Origin: Actinostola sp. cb2023
Lineage: Eukaryota > Cnidaria > Anthozoa > Actiniaria > Actinostolidae
Length of the DNA: 64,000 nucleotides
Reading direction: 5' to 3'
Assembly: GCA_033675265.1 (NCBI GenBank)
Contig: JAUJYZ010001033.1
Coordinates: 62,001-126,000, forward strand
Part shown: positions 1-12,868 of the stretch, piece by piece
Layout: every line of letters begins with the position of its first letter
Numbering within the stretch: position 1 is the first letter of the stretch
Translations under genes and position numbers: made by a program
The notes under the pieces: generated by a model
What the model was told of the DNA's origin: nothing
Database searches by the model: none
The model's input: the letters and a program-made list of their open reading frames with translations, nothing else

Positions 1-480
1 TTTAAAAAAATAATACGAGGGAATAACGCTTGGTTAGCAGTTTTAGTGAAAATAGTGTCGTAGTAAACTTTATATATTTCCATTGTTTTCTTTTGTGACT
101 ATTTGACTAATACACACTAACATCTATTTCAATCACTCTAATATCAAGTGAAATCTAAACTTTGTTAATTCACTGTTAGGATTAAAAGTACATAAATGGC
201 ACCGTAGACCAATTAGCGTGCAGTTTATTATCAAATTAAATAATCAAAAACTAGATATTCTATATTTAATCTGGCAACATCTTTCTTGATTATTAGCGAG
301 AAACCCTAACATGTTCTTCTTCTAGTGCCTTTACTAGAGTAATTCCAATAGAGTGATTCCAATAATAATACTGTTAGAGTGAGTAACCAATAGAGTGATT
401 CCAATAAACCTGGGCACCACTAATTAGCTTGTGAAAGGGTAATCATATACTGTCAAACAATTAAACAGTGTGGCCTGATA
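1..480. repeat. third copy of a dispersed repeat found near 58.1 and 62.2 kb
   Basis: The stretch around 130-440 matches about 58,140-58,500 and 62,225-62,500: the same AT-rich sentences, a run beginning ATTAAAAGTACATAAATGGC, and the repeated GAGTGATTCCAATAAA motif. No gene is visible in it. It shows that the unit duplicated at the right end of the window has another copy at the left edge. Confidence 0.7.
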
Positions 481-539
481 TATGCATCGCTCAAGTCTAT
501 GCTTGGAAGTTATATTTTCACAAGTGATGACATGCAGAG

Positions 540-1775
540 ACCCACAGAAAGTTATACTGGAAATGTTGACTTCGTGCACCCAGAATCAAACAAAGACTGA
601 AGTTATATATACTTAAGTCATTTCAAGATAAAGATGGGTGCATTCGTGTGCTAATTGCTACCATAGCCTTTGGAATGGGAGTGGACTGCAAAGGTGTACA
701 CCGACTGAACTATTCACTTTGGACCCTCAAAAAATCCAGAGGCTTTCATTCAAGAAACTGGGCGGGTTGGGAGGGATGGAGGCCAAAGTGTATCATTTGT
801 TCTTTATCAAGGTGTTCTACTTAGTCATGTTGATAAAGACATGAAGGAATATGTCAAATCTAAAGATTGCAGACGGAAGATTATTCTCCAGCATTTTGAT
901 ACTGAAATGTGCTATGCCCTGAACCACTCCATATTTGTTGTGATAATTGTGCTGCAAGATGCCAGTGTGGGTCAGATGAATGTGGCCAACTGACAAAGTA
1001 TCCTACCAACGTGCAAGAACAGAATGAATCAAACAATGCAAAATGTCGTGAAGTTGTTTCACATAAGAAAGATGCCCTCTCAGAATGTTTGATCAAATAC
1101 CACAAGTCACTGGTTATATATGGAATTAGTCCGGGGAATTAGTACAGTAAATCAAGTGATGGACAGGTCAACACATTGACAGATTTGCCATTTCTGCTTG
1201 GATTTTCAGAGTTGCAAATATCGTAGATCCTGGATAATTGTGACAAGCTGTTTACTCTGTCAGTATGTACACATGTTGAAATATGGGATATGAAACATGC
1301 CCAAAAGATACATGCTATGGTTAGTGAAGTCAGTTCAGGATATAGATCATGTGCGCCAAATTGAATCGAGGAAGGAGGAATCTGGAAATGACACGGAGCT
1401 AGAAGACCGGCTCTTTCTTGGTGTTGCAAGGCACCTGAGGCATGAAGATAATGAAACAATAGCCAAGAATAATGAATTTGGAGCTGAACAATACCCTGCA
1501 ATACAATAACCCTAACCCAGAATAAAGTAAAGTTTGCAACACCAAGAAATAAGACCCAGAAGACCGCATACAAGCTGAATGGAATGAAATTGTGCAAGAT
1601 GATGCCGGATTTGTTTGATCTTGTTACAGACCATTACTTGTCCTATATCACAGATGGAGAATTCATTAAATTTAAATGATCAGAATCAGCTTCTGCTTCA
1701 TCAGCTATTGTTGATGTTCCACATGCAGTTCTTCTAGCACTGGAAAACGTAGATTTTGAAGATGTATTTGCATAA
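540..1775 (+). pseudogene. RecQ-type ATP-dependent DNA helicase, decayed 3' portion
   Basis: Plus-strand reading, changing frame several times, gives the C-terminal helicase half of a RecQ-like protein. Motif V (VLIATIAFGMGVD, about 634-678) is followed in another frame by motif VI (QETGRVGRDGG, about 750-785). After that comes a RecQ-type cysteine-rich zinc-binding stretch (CCDNCAARCQC, about 930-975) and a long tail that is open to 1142, 1509 and 1670 in separate segments. The N-terminal helicase domain with Walker A is absent from this window. At least three frame changes and internal stops make it a dead copy. RecQ-like genes of this kind are often multiplied in marine invertebrate genomes; whether this one came from a mobile element is not shown. 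Confidence 0.75.
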
Positions 1776-2892
1776 AGTAAACTGTACATGCACAGCAATA
1801 TCATGGTTATGGTGTTATATAAATTGAACAAATCACTGCAAGGATAATTGCTTATGATGCACTTCAACTTCACCTAAGTATTTGGATATAATGCAGCAGG
1901 TCAAAAATACAGATCATAGGTAACAAATTAAATTGTACTGATTTGTTTATTTTATGTTATGACATAAAAATGTAAAACATTGAAATATTAAACAATATAT
2001 GAATGATCTTTACAAATGTGGAATGAAGAAGGTCCGAGATGTGGACCGAAACGTCTGTATTAATTTTACACAGTTTAAGCCAGAGTCAATCACTTTTATT
2101 ATAATAATTATGAATATGATCTTGTTTAACAATACAGTCAAACCATTAAGCGGCCCTTTTAAGTGGTCACCCTCTATGTAAGCAGTCGCCTCTTATAAGC
2201 AAACTTGGTCACTGTTTAGCGATTTCCCAATTAATGGGCTCCATGCAAGAACAACTGACGTAAGTGATTTCTGATCAAAATCTAGATTCTCCTCAAGACT
2301 CTTTGAATTTCAAAGGACAATTTGGTTTTTATTACAAGTCACTTATTCTGTTCTTGCATGCCGGAACCCTTGTATTTCACCTCTCAGTATTAAACGATCA
2401 CCCTGTTAGATAACAAAGTGATATTTATTTATTGATACGACGATAAGCGAGGCATTGTTGATGTGGTTAATAATATGCTTGCCTTACGACTGAACTACAA
2501 TATAGGCATGAACTTCCTTGAACATGCAATATTAAGCAATTATTGGACGAGGTTGAGAAAAATATCGTGATTTTGTCAGTGTCTCGCAGATTAATTATTT
2601 GCCGATGCCGATTGCATGTTCAAGGAATTGAAGTTCATGCCTGGCTATCAGATTTTATATTGTAGTAATAATTGTAATTTGTTCAATAATTGTTTTATCA
2701 TTCGACTCATTTCTATCAATAAGGAATACAAACTGATCGATCGTAAAGCGATATGTATACAGACTTTGAGAGCTTCTAAATGCCACAAATATCAAGTTAG
2801 AACTCCCTGTGCCACCATTTGATACATTCATATAATATCACCATCTGATTGGCACCCAGCAAGCTGGAGAAACAATTTGCTTTGTTTCTGCC
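1776..2892. other. AT-rich intergenic sequence, no gene seen
   Basis: Only short unrelated open frames. A stretch near 2520-2640 repeats an imperfect inverted motif (TTGAACATGCAAT / ATTGCATGTTCAAGGAATT), which suggests a small decayed foldback element. Confidence 0.5.
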
Positions 2893-2910
2893 GATGTTAC
2901 TAATACAAGG

Positions 2911-3012
2911 AATGAGGAATGGGGAATGGGGAATGGGGAATGGGGAATGGGGAATGGGGAATGGCGAATGGGGAATGGGGAATGGGGAATGGGGAATGAG
3001 GAATGAGGAATG
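2911..3012 (+). repeat. GGAATGG minisatellite in left transposon end
   Basis: Tandem GGAATGG/GGAATGA units. The same array occurs in inverse orientation at 9530-9637 inside the right inverted repeat of the same transposon. Array lengths differ slightly, as expected if the units slip independently. Confidence 0.9.
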
Positions 3013-3091
3013 AGGACTGGGGCGAGCGGTAGGTCGGTCGTTATTTAGTTACAGACAGACAGGCATTCTTCTCCACGTGTCTCGACGGAAG

Positions 3092-6000
3092 ATGGCAGGT
3101 TAGTGATATTTATATGATGTTTAGTAATCGCTTATTTCAAGCTCTAACCGATTTAACAGAGCTGAGAATGCAATTATCTTGAATACAGTATTGGTATTTA
3201 TTGCAGAACTGGTAGAGATATCATCAACCGACAGGTAAGATATAAAATGGAGTTAAACGAGTTCATTATACATTTATATGATGGCTACCTTACTTTAGTT
3301 GAATGAACGGCCGCAAATCAAAGCCAAACTTAACTTGGAAAAATCTTGTATTTCACTTCCGTAAGTTTGGCTTTTTCAGTGCAGAATCACTCTTTTGCTT
3401 ATATGTCATTTCTATTATAATATACAATGTATATGAGGTGGGAACTCCAATGAGAAAATGACTGGTGATTTCTTGTTTCTCTTGCAACAGTTCAGAGTCG
3501 GACCTTGAACCAGTGTGGTTCAGTTCTGCTTCAAAGCATGATAAGGTATTTGACTGAACAAGTTTTATGCATATTGATGTACACAATAACTACAAATAGC
3601 CACAAATCTGTATTAACACTTGCAGGAAATAGACGAAGTAATCGAACTATTAAGCTCTTCTTCATTGGAAAACACGCCTGTAAAAAACACTCTCAAAGTT
3701 AAAAGGACAAATCAAACCCCTGTGAGGTACGCTAGCTGAATTCAATGAATGATAACTTTAGTAATAGTTGTCCGCTTTGGTTCTGCCATATAATTATTTA
3801 GGATGACAAATTCCAATCATCCAATTTATTGTAATGCGCATTTGATGACTTTATGTAATTTGCGCAAAATAAGTGATCATGATCTTCTCTCTTTTATCAT
3901 ATGTATTGCCACACTAATATACGATATAGTAACTAACTATAGCAGTACAAATAATTTGAGGATATAAATCACCAATTCAAGTCGTATTCGCGGCCCTAGC
4001 CTGATATTCAGACGTCGGAGATCGTTCATTATCGATCAGGCTATGTTCGCCCAAGTATAAGCCACACCCGCAAATAAGCCGCACCCTGGGTTTGAGAGCT
4101 GCCTTTAATTTGGAAATTAAAATGGAAACAAATGAAAGATAACAGCGTATAAGGAGGACGCTTTTAAGTAAAAACAAAACGACTTATTTTTAAACTACGC
4201 AAGATCGTGATATGTACACGCTATTAATTGTCTAGACAACAGTCTAGATTTTAAAAATAGATACTGGCCCTCCAAAAGTTTACTATTTCTCAAAAGTAAG
4301 GGGGGGGGGGAGGTAAGTGTTTGCTTCTTAATTGTAAACAAATGTTTGTTGGAAGTTTGTTGGTTTATTACTTTTTATCCTTCACAACAATCTATAAATA
4401 TTCACTGGACATTTGATTGAGTGTATGGAAGAAACTAAATATTATTTACTTTGTATGCCCCTAGGTGTGATTCAGCAGCCAGGCAATTAAAACTTGAGAA
4501 AGAGGTCAAAGGTGAAAGAACTACTCACCCCAGGTACATAATATGCATCAATCACACATGTAAACTTTCAAAACATTTTATTTTGATTAATTTCGAGTAA
4601 ATGATTTACCAAACAAGCATAACACAAATAAAATATAAAAATTTACACCAAATATTTTGTCATTTTTTTAGCTATGATTTAACAACAAGCCAATTAGAAA
4701 CAGAAGAGGAAGAAATAGATATCAAAGAACTAAAGAAAGAGGAGAAAGATAAAAGAAATGCTCCCCCCAGGTAAACTTATACATCATATCATTATTATTT
4801 CTATGCATACAGCGATTTGCAAAAATTCTGTAAAAATCAAATATATCAATATATCAATATATCGGGTGCATTGTGGGTAATTTTCATCATAACATTGATG
4901 AATAAGCCCTCTAAAGTTCCATTTTTTCAATTGTTTTTTCACATACATACTAAAAAGGTTACTTGGGTTTAGATTCAGGTTTAATAATAGCTAAAATCAA
5001 AGAATTAGGATTATGCAAATTACTATATATTGATATATCGATATATTGGGATTTTACAGAATTTTTGCAAATCGCTGTAAGCTACCCTACATCATATACC
5101 AGTATATCTAATATGTATATAAAATGAAATTTTAAACATGGTTTTCAAGCACACTATAAACCCTTTTAATAAATCCCACAATGCATGATTTTCCACACTT
5201 GACATCAGATTTATTCTTTTGAATATAATTATTTTGAATAGATTTAGAATTGTACAAAATATTTTACAATTCTTCAACCAAATAATTTTATTTCTCCAAG
5301 CTTTCGGGCTAAGCGCCCATCTTCAGGGATTGTTACAAAATGTTTGCAATCGTCAGATAATGGCAGGATAAAAAACGCGCCCGCAACTAGATGGTACGTG
5401 ATGCGCGAGGAAACAATATTATCAAAGAGCTAAGACATTATCTGTGCCTTCCTCTCAAAACAACAATAATTTTTTTTCTTTTTTTTTATAGTGACCCAGA
5501 AAACATGGAGTTTTGTGGTGCAGTTCCAATATATGTAAGAGGAAATACCAATAGCTATTCTGCAGAGAAAATATTAAACATATTGGGAAGTACTCATTCA
5601 CCAAATGTTTTGTGCCAGCAAACACCAAGAAGAGTCCAAATGAATGCAGTATTTCTAGTTGATCTAAGGGTTGTACCTTTAGAGGATATTGAAGCTGATG
5701 ACAATGGTGCATACCAGCATCTTGGAACTCCCACACATACTTTTCTTTTGAATTTTGGAGATGGGTCCCTAACATATTGTAAGAAAGTTGCTGAAAGGAA
5801 AGTTCAAGGTGACAATCATCACTTCTTAGTGAGAAAATACAAGAAATGCTCCTCTTCTACAGATTTAAAGAAAACCATTTCATATTGCCAATTGCCAACA
5901 GGGGAATTACTGGGAAATCTTGCATTGGTACAATACAACTTCTCTGGGGAGGAACATCCCTTCTTAATTAAGACCCATGGAAATTCAAGAAAAAATAATG

Positions 6001-8411
6001 AACCATACCTGAGGACCAAGGAAACAACAAAAAGCATCCTAAGAACCCATCTCCAAAGTGAAACTCCCAAGGAAGCTGTTCATAAAGCAACAAGAGAATT
6101 GGGAGGGGTATTAAATGCAAGCAGTGCAGGACAGACACCACGCAACAGAAAGCAGGCCTATAACATGAAACAAGCAGCCAAGCCATCCTGTACACAGCAA
6201 TCATCCTCTAATGATGCCCTGGCAAGTCTGCTTACTATGGCAAATGAGGAAATGTGGAGTGAACCACAAAACTCATTCATAAGGAGCATCCAGACACACC
6301 CCAACCCCTTGTTTGTGGTGCTGGCATCAAACACACAATTACAGAACCTGAAGTCCTATTGCACCTCTGAGCTAGTGTCAAGTGTACTGACTATTGATCC
6401 CACCTTCAACATAGGCAAGTTTAGTGTAACACCAACCACATACCATGACCTACTTTTGGTGTCTAAACGGAGAGAAGAACATCCTATTTGCATTGGACCA
6501 ATTCTAATCAGCCAGAATCTGACTAAGGATGTCTACAGTGACTTTGTTTACTGTATCCAGAAGAATTGCCAAGGGTTAAAGGAGGGCTTGAGATCATTTG
6601 GAACTGATGGTGAGAAACCACTAGAGCAGGCATTGTCAGAAGGATTTCCTTCCTCGATCAAACTGAGATGCATGAGTCACTTCAGAAATAATGTGAAAGA
6701 TCACCTTAAGACTGACATTAACACCAGAAATAACATTGTTAATCAGATCTTTGGATATAACTCAGGGGACGGAGTCTATCATGAAGGTATGGTGGATGCA
6801 GATTGCCCAGAGGTGTTTGATACCCTGTATATTTCTGTCAAGAAGGACTGGGAAAGAGTGTCCCCTACCTTTGTGACCTGGTTTAATAAAAACGTGCCAA
6901 TGATTAAGCAATCTATGCTAAGAAGTGTAAGAACCGCTGCCGGACTTGGGTGCCCACCTCAGAAGTTTTATACACACAGCTCTGAAAGCAATAACCATGT
7001 TATAAAACACAAGGAAAATTACAAGGAAGTCTCACTGCCTAAGTTTGTTCAAGACATGAAAGAGCTTAGACAAGACTATGATGATGAATTCATCAAGGCC
7101 ATAACTGGAAGAGGAGAATATTACATGAAATACCCCCACCTGGCCCTTTCAAATGAACAATGGTTCAACATGACAGTTAAACAAAGGGAGGCATATGTGA
7201 GAAAGCTAAGGTCAATGACGATGGAGGAAATTCTACAGGGAGAATGCAGTGCAGTGCAGTGCAGTGCACCACCCAAAGCACCACTATCAGTGGCTTGGAA
7301 CAGCGTCAAAAGTCATCTGGATGATGTTATATTATCCAATATATGGGTAAAGGCAGCAAAAATTGTAACATCACCAGGTGCCATACAATGCGCACCTTTC
7401 ATGTTCCTGCCAGATCAGACTGGAGCATCCAAAGAATCAGCATTCCTTGTAATCAGTGAAAGTAGCTCTAATTTCCACACAGTGAAATGTGGAAGTAACA
7501 CTTCAGGAGTTGTAAAGTGCTCTTGCCCAGGGTTCAAGTCTTTGGGCATTTGTTCACATGCAGTAGCTGTGGGTGAAAAGCAAGATCTTCTGACAAAGTA
7601 CCTGGAGTTTTACAGTCATACATGTGGCAACACTGTAAATGTCACTGCAGTTAACTTGGCAGGAAAGGCAAACCCAAACGTTGGTAGGAAAAGGAGCAAT
7701 CCTCGGAAACGCTTCAAGGGCCCAATGCCAACCAATGATGTTGTTGTGAATTGTCAGAATGTTTTTGGTTTGGGTACTTCCATGCAAAACAGCACACCAC
7801 AACAACCTGAACAAGAATGTTCTAGACAGCATGTAACAGCAGTTGCAGCCTCTTGCCAATCCATACAGGCCCAAGCCCAAGCATCTCCCGCTTCCATTGA
7901 TCCTAACAGACCATTCTCTTTTTTGGATTACCTGAATGATGATCCTGTAGCCTATGGCACACTGGCACCAGTTCCTCCACAGCACAACTCCAATCAGTTG
8001 CAGTACTTAAGTAACCCTCTTACTCAGCCTCCTAATAACCCTGGCACCTCTAGCATGGTACATGTATCTACCTATACAGGGTCAAAGCCAGCAATGCCAT
8101 CATCGAATGAGCCCTATAGTGTTGGCATGATATGGGGAAATGTGAAGAAGTGCTATGGGTGCAAGAAAATGTTTCTTCCAGCATCTCCTCCTGATGATCA
8201 GTTTGTGCTTGTGAGGCCAGAATCAGATTGGTACATGGACAGGACATCCAAAACCTGGCGCCCAGGAAGGAAGTCTAATAGGTACTACCATATGTTTCCA
8301 CAATGTGTGAGAAAGAACTTCCCTAATGATCCATTTCCAAAGCTGAATGTTCCATCCAACCTTCCTCTAATTGTTTATGATACACTGAGATGTAGGTTTA
8401 GTATGCTGTGA
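3092..8411 (+). CDS. MULE-like transposase with SWIM zinc finger, seven exons
   Basis: Predicted exons: 3092-3098, 3207-3234, 3491-3545, 3626-3726, 4465-4533, 4672-4770 and 5492-8411. Every junction has GT/AG and the reading phase is kept throughout, giving about 1092 residues. The N-terminal exons encode an acidic, lysine-rich region. The last exon carries a MULE-type DDE domain: first aspartate in VLTIDPTFNIG (about 6385-6417), second in FGTDGEK (about 6598-6618) followed by CMSHFRNNVK, and a downstream glutamate candidate in SSESNNHVIKHK. A SWIM zinc-binding motif follows (CSCPGFKSLGICSH, about 7519-7560), then a long low-complexity tail and a cysteine-containing C-terminal region. The protein would cut and move its own element between the inverted ends. 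The frame is intact, so the copy may be young. An unspliced ATG at 5391 exists but reads through the polypyrimidine tract of the last acceptor. Exon calls are mine, without transcript support. Confidence 0.8.
4810..5077. mobile_element. 268-bp MITE, TA target duplication
   Basis: Inverted ends CAGCGATTTGCAAAAATTC... and ...GAATTTTTGCAAATCGCTG, flanked by TA on both sides (4808-4809, 5078-5079). Its subterminal sequence (TATCAATATATCGGGTGCAT) is shared with 16214-16503, so both belong to one family. It lies in the last intron of the transposase gene, so it inserted into the larger transposon. Confidence 0.85.
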
Positions 8412-9529
8412 GTCCCTGTATAAACAGGTAAAATGCATCAGTTTACATGCAAGTGCACAAGTGCCATTGTTAGTTTGTTACACAATGAATTTGTTTTTCT
8501 CACAAAAACGTTTTATTGTTTTGATAAAGACATCAATAGACTGATTGTTTCAGTGAAGTTATAAAAAAAGTAGCTTTTCCAAAATATTCAGCTGTGACTC
8601 GGAGGACTCCCATGTCAAAAGGGTAGGGATGCTCCTCATACCTTTTACGAGACATTTTCAAAATGTCCTATGAGCATCCCCACCCTCTTATGTATGGACC
8701 CCCCCTCCCCCCAACTGGGGTTATTGGCTACATGTAGAACACAATTCAAAAACTGATATCATGTTGACTCGAAAATGATAATGTGAGAAATCATCCAGAA
8801 CTCCATCTATTCTATACTGTACGTTGCACTATTCATATAACAAGTCATCCTGATGTTTGATTACTGTTGTAGTTATATTTTATTCTAGTTCACATTACTC
8901 AGCATACAGATGCTGGCTGATTTTTATTTGATTTTGTTGTTGATTATATAGGAATGCAATTAATTTTTGATACCAATTTTATATGTAATCTTGAGTTTTT
9001 TTAATTTTAAATTTGCAATTCAAATATACAATGTAATACAGTGCTCACACTTATGTGCTAGCTTTACATAACTGTACAGTTCAGTGAAAAACTTAACATT
9101 CAGTATGAAGACTCTTGTTTAATATTTCCAAGTGAGTGTCATTGGCTTTTGAGTCTAATAGGTGCACATATAACTCCTTTTAAAAAGTAACTAAATTCAA
9201 TTTAATTCAATTATATACTGAATAGTCACTGGCTGAATACAGAGCCAAATACCGAAAGTTATAAACTTACTTACTCACGATCCCTCTTCTCTTGATCTTG
9301 TATGTGATTGATCTCCAACCAATGCAATGGAACGATAAAAAAACTACAACCCAATTTAATAGAAGATAATACAATATATGCATTGTATTCTAGTTGGACA
9401 TGAACTTTTAACCGATATTTTTATGTTTCTCACGAAATATACTCCACACAAGGACTTCGTAGCAGCAGTAACAGCAGCCATGACACTTTTAAAGGCAACT
9501 ACCGCTGACCACTCGTCCCCAGTCTCCCA

Positions 9530-9637
9530 TTCCCCATTCCCCATTCCCCATTCCCCATTCCCCATTCCCCATTCCCCATTCCCCATTCCCCATTCCCCAT
9601 TCCCCATTCCCCATTCCCCATTCCCCATTCCTCATTC
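9530..9637 (-). repeat. GGAATGG minisatellite in right transposon end
   Basis: Inverted counterpart of the array at 2911-3012 (reads CCATTCC on the plus strand). Confidence 0.9.
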
Positions 9638-10172
9638 CTTGTATTAGTAACATCCCTGCGTCATCCAGTATTCATCTCCATGTGAGTCTCGTGAAATCGA
9701 TACACAATTGTTGAGAGATGTATGTCATTAAATAAGCATCATTATTCTAAACGCCTTGCACATTAACTTGGCGTAACGATCGATGGTGGGGCTGGTTGAC
9801 AAAGACACAGACAAAAGTCAAAAGCATCGAGAAATATCACGTTTTGAAAAGAGCCTTATCGTCAAAAAGAAAACTTTGATGTAAAGTCACCAAGAAATCA
9901 TGTTGTTGAAAGTTAAATCCATCAAAGTAAGTAGACTTCAAAATTTTTCTTTAATTATGTCACTTGACCAGTAAGTATTCAATTCATAAATAAAACGTGG
10001 TTTTCTCTGGCATTAATATTAGTGTTTTATAAACTACATACGTTTCAATCGATCAATGTTTAGTTATATAAAGCATATTGTTACAATTTCAATATTAATA
10101 ATTATTCCTTCCACTTCTACTTTGATTCTTGTTCTAATTTTCATCCTTGATTCTTCGATACAGTTAATGCCT

Positions 10173-10487
10173 TGTTACACGGTGAAACTTTTTCGTGAAA
10201 CTAGTTGTTTCGTGAAACTGGAGCGAGACAGGTTTCACCAAGAGTTTCACCGTGTAACATGGTCGTTTTCAGGAAGCTTTTTCGAATTTGCGTTGCGAGA
10301 CAGTTTCATGAAAAATAAAACTTCTTTCTTCTTTTTCTTGAAACTCGAAGCAAAAACGTTTCATAAAACCAGCCATTGCACCGTGTAACACACCTCGTGA
10401 AACTTGGTTCAGCAAACATGTTACACGGTGAGGCTGTCTTGCACTGTTTCACGAAAAAGTTTCACGAAAAAGTTTCACCGTGTAACA
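10173..10487. mobile_element. 315-bp MITE with ATGCCT target duplication
   Basis: Ends TGTTACACGGTGAAACTTTT and its inverse; internal GTTTC/GAAAC repeats on both arms. The six bases ATGCCT flank both ends (10167-10172, 10488-10493). No coding capacity. Confidence 0.8.
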
Positions 10488-10493
10488 ATGCCT

Positions 10494-11204
10494 TAATCAT
10501 TATATTTTCAACGTTTTAATATATTTTCTGCCGTGTTTGTTAAGATACAATCTTGTAAATACGAGTACCCTAAGGGACCGGTCATTAAATATCGGGAGGG
10601 GGGGCTGGAGGAGAAAGTCTTTTTTTAGGTTTTTGTTTCCGGTCCCCCTCTTAAATGCAAAAAAATTCTGAAGATCCCCCTTTGAAATTGGTAAAAATTT
10701 CAAGACCCCCCCTTCTGTGCCCATTCATTTGAAAAACACTCAGATCAGGTTCTAGCTATCGGTTATAGACCGAATTCATAATTGGCTGCTTCTAATTTCT
10801 ATAAAAGCCAAAACATATCATTTTAGGAAAAGTAAATATTTGATAGAATATTTATGTGATCACGAAAGTCTGTAAGAACGCGCTATGAATCGTGCTCTGC
10901 TCTGACCAAGGCTGGTTTTCAACCGGTTTCTCCTAAACCGTGTAATAACGCGAAACATGAAAGGGAGTGTTAGAACACTTACCATGCATACTTCTAATTC
11001 ATATTTTCTACGAGTTAACATCGCACAGAATCCTATTGTCTTTTGGGACATGTACTTACAGTCGAACGATTTCTAAAGGCGTCATTGATATATGCATGAC
11101 ATGACGCGATAGAAACCCTTTCTACCCAGTGAAATACTATCAATGGATCAACGGCTCTTCTAGAAATCAACATTTACAAGTATACTTTTTGCTGGTTTTT
11201 GAGA
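10494..11204. other. intergenic, no gene seen
   Basis: AT-rich with C-rich low-complexity patches (about 10,590-10,715). The same C-rich sentence type (AAATT-CAAGACCCCCC) recurs at about 13,110-13,220, so both may be degraded copies of one repeat. Confidence 0.5.
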
Positions 11205-11925
11205 GGTTTTGCGTATTAGTTATCTGATAGAGCGAGAATGAGTTGAACTCACATCGGCCGATAATAAGAGTCATTCAAATATGACAACAACAAACGACTT
11301 GACTTGAAGACAAAAGCCGAATTGATTACTTCGTAGTTTGTCATCGCATACACTATAAACTCGTCAAAAACTTACTTAACAACTGAACTTACACTTTATA
11401 TATGCTTTCAAATGATAGGTATTGCGTCAGTATTAGTTATCGGAGAATGAGTTGAACTCACGTCGGCCGCTAAGAGTCATTCAACAGTGACAACAAACGA
11501 CTTGAAGACAAAAGCCGATTTTATTGCTTCATAGTTTTTCATCGCCGATACACTATAAATTACTCGTCAAAAACTTACTTAACGACTGAACTTACATAAG
11601 CTTTCAAATCAGATAGCTTTTGAGTATTAGTTATCTGTTAAAGCGAGAATGACTGTTGAACTCACGTCGGCCGCTAAGAGTCATTCAAATGACAACAACT
11701 GCAAACGACTTGAAGACAGAACTGAGCCGAATTGATTACTTCATAGTTTTTCATGGTATACACTATAAACTCGTCAAAAACTTACTTAACAACTGAACTT
11801 ACACTTTATATAAGCTTTCAAATGATAGGTTTTGCGCATTAGTTATCTGATAAAGCGAAGCTAAGCGAGATTGAGTTGAACTCACGTCGGTCGCTATGAC
11901 AACAAGAGTCTCGTGAAGACCAAGA
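11205..11925 (+). repeat. about four tandem copies of a roughly 200-bp satellite
   Basis: The phrase TGCGTATTAGTTATCTGAT recurs with variations at about 11,212, 11,430, 11,618 and 11,833. Each is followed by the same sequence (GAGTTGAACTCACGTCGGCC, then GACAACAACAAACGACTTG, then CTCGTCAAAAACTTACTTAA). Spacing varies from about 190 to 217 bases through small indels. Confidence 0.85.
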
Positions 11926-12490
11926 TTATTATAACTCGAAAAGGATACTATAAAGCTTCCGCGGATGATTCAACTTGATGGTGGAAGATGATTCTTATTT
12001 ATTTATCTTTATTTTCCACCCTTAATAACTTTGAATAGTTATCGTGATGAACTGAAAATATTGATGTTTCGAGGGTGCCTGTACAGTGTCTATAGTAAAA
12101 TGACCAAAAATATCCCTATTTTGTCATAAAAAGGGATACTATAACAAAATAAGTGTTGTAATTTTTATTCATATCAGCAGTTGGTTTAACATCTTGACTT
12201 TCATTTCCACCCTTAATAACCTTAGAAACTGATACACAAATCAAGAAAAAGACTAGCTTTAAGTACCCACTTCAGCCATTTTCGTCAAATTCCTTTGTAA
12301 ATTGTAGTATTAGCGAGTCACACTCTAATGAACATCATTTGAATCTCGCGCCAAACAATAGGCAAAGTCCCGTATGTGTCCCTCCATTCTGTGCGATGAC
12401 CTCTAGAGGGGGTGGCTAGCCATCCAAACCACCCCCCTGTATCCGTCCCTGAATATGACCTCATATTCTCTTGCATTATATTGTTGCAGG
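11926..12490. other. intergenic, no gene seen
   Basis: AT-rich. Two copies of a TTTCCACCCTTAATAAC phrase (about 12,014 and 12,203) suggest a short degenerate repeat. No supported gene. Confidence 0.5.
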
Positions 12491-12868
12491 AGCCCATAAG
12501 TAGGAGCATCCATGTAGCATTAAAATCTGTCACAGCATTTGAACAAGTTTGGCTATTTCACTGTTAGAACACGAAATTGACCAATCACTGTTGCTGCAAA
12601 TTAACGAGTTGTGGCAAATTAATAAAACGAGTTGCTGCAAATAAAACGAGTTGCAACAAATAAAACGAGTTGCTGCAAATAAAACGAGTTCCAGCAAATA
12701 AAACGAGTTGCTGCAAATAAAACGAGTTGCTGCAAATAAATCGAGTTGCTGCAAATAAAACCGGAAGTGCACAGTCATTGGTCACTAAGATTTCGAGAAA
12801 TCGTGTTCTAAAAATAGCAAAAGTGACATAGACCCAATATGTAGCATGGATGCTCCTACTTATGGGCT
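12491..12868. mobile_element. MITE with internal 18-bp minisatellite
   Basis: Ends AGCCCATAAGTAGGAGCATC and its exact inverse; subterminal arms also pair. The interior (about 12,600-12,762) is a tandem array of an 18-bp unit, AAACGAGTTGCTGCAAAT, in about nine variants. Apparent open frames across it on the minus strand are by-products of the unit length being divisible by three. Confidence 0.85.

Larger units (their letters stand above)
2893..9654 (+). mobile_element. MULE-like DNA transposon with minisatellite-containing inverted ends
   Basis: The two ends are inverted copies of each other. GATGTTACTAATACAAGG at 2893 is the reverse complement of the sequence ending at 9654. Each is followed inward by an array of a 7-bp GGAATGG-type unit (2911-3012 and, inverted, 9530-9637) and then a related unique stretch (GACTGGGGCGAG...). 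Between them lies one multi-exon transposase gene. Mutator-like elements typically have long terminal inverted repeats, which fits. The direct target duplication (8-11 bp in MULEs) is not clear in the flanks. The element is about 6.8 kb. Confidence 0.75.

Noticed and set aside
5391..5491. Transposase start at ATG 5391
   Set aside because: It would translate a polypyrimidine tract ending in a splice acceptor, and the upstream exons join in phase to 5492.
9356..9647. Repetitive proteins of HSPFPIP and GNGEWGM type
   Set aside because: Translations of the GGAATGG array in the transposon end.
12530..12785. Minus-strand repeat proteins of LICSNSFYLQQL type
   Set aside because: Translations of the 18-bp minisatellite inside a MITE; the period is divisible by three.
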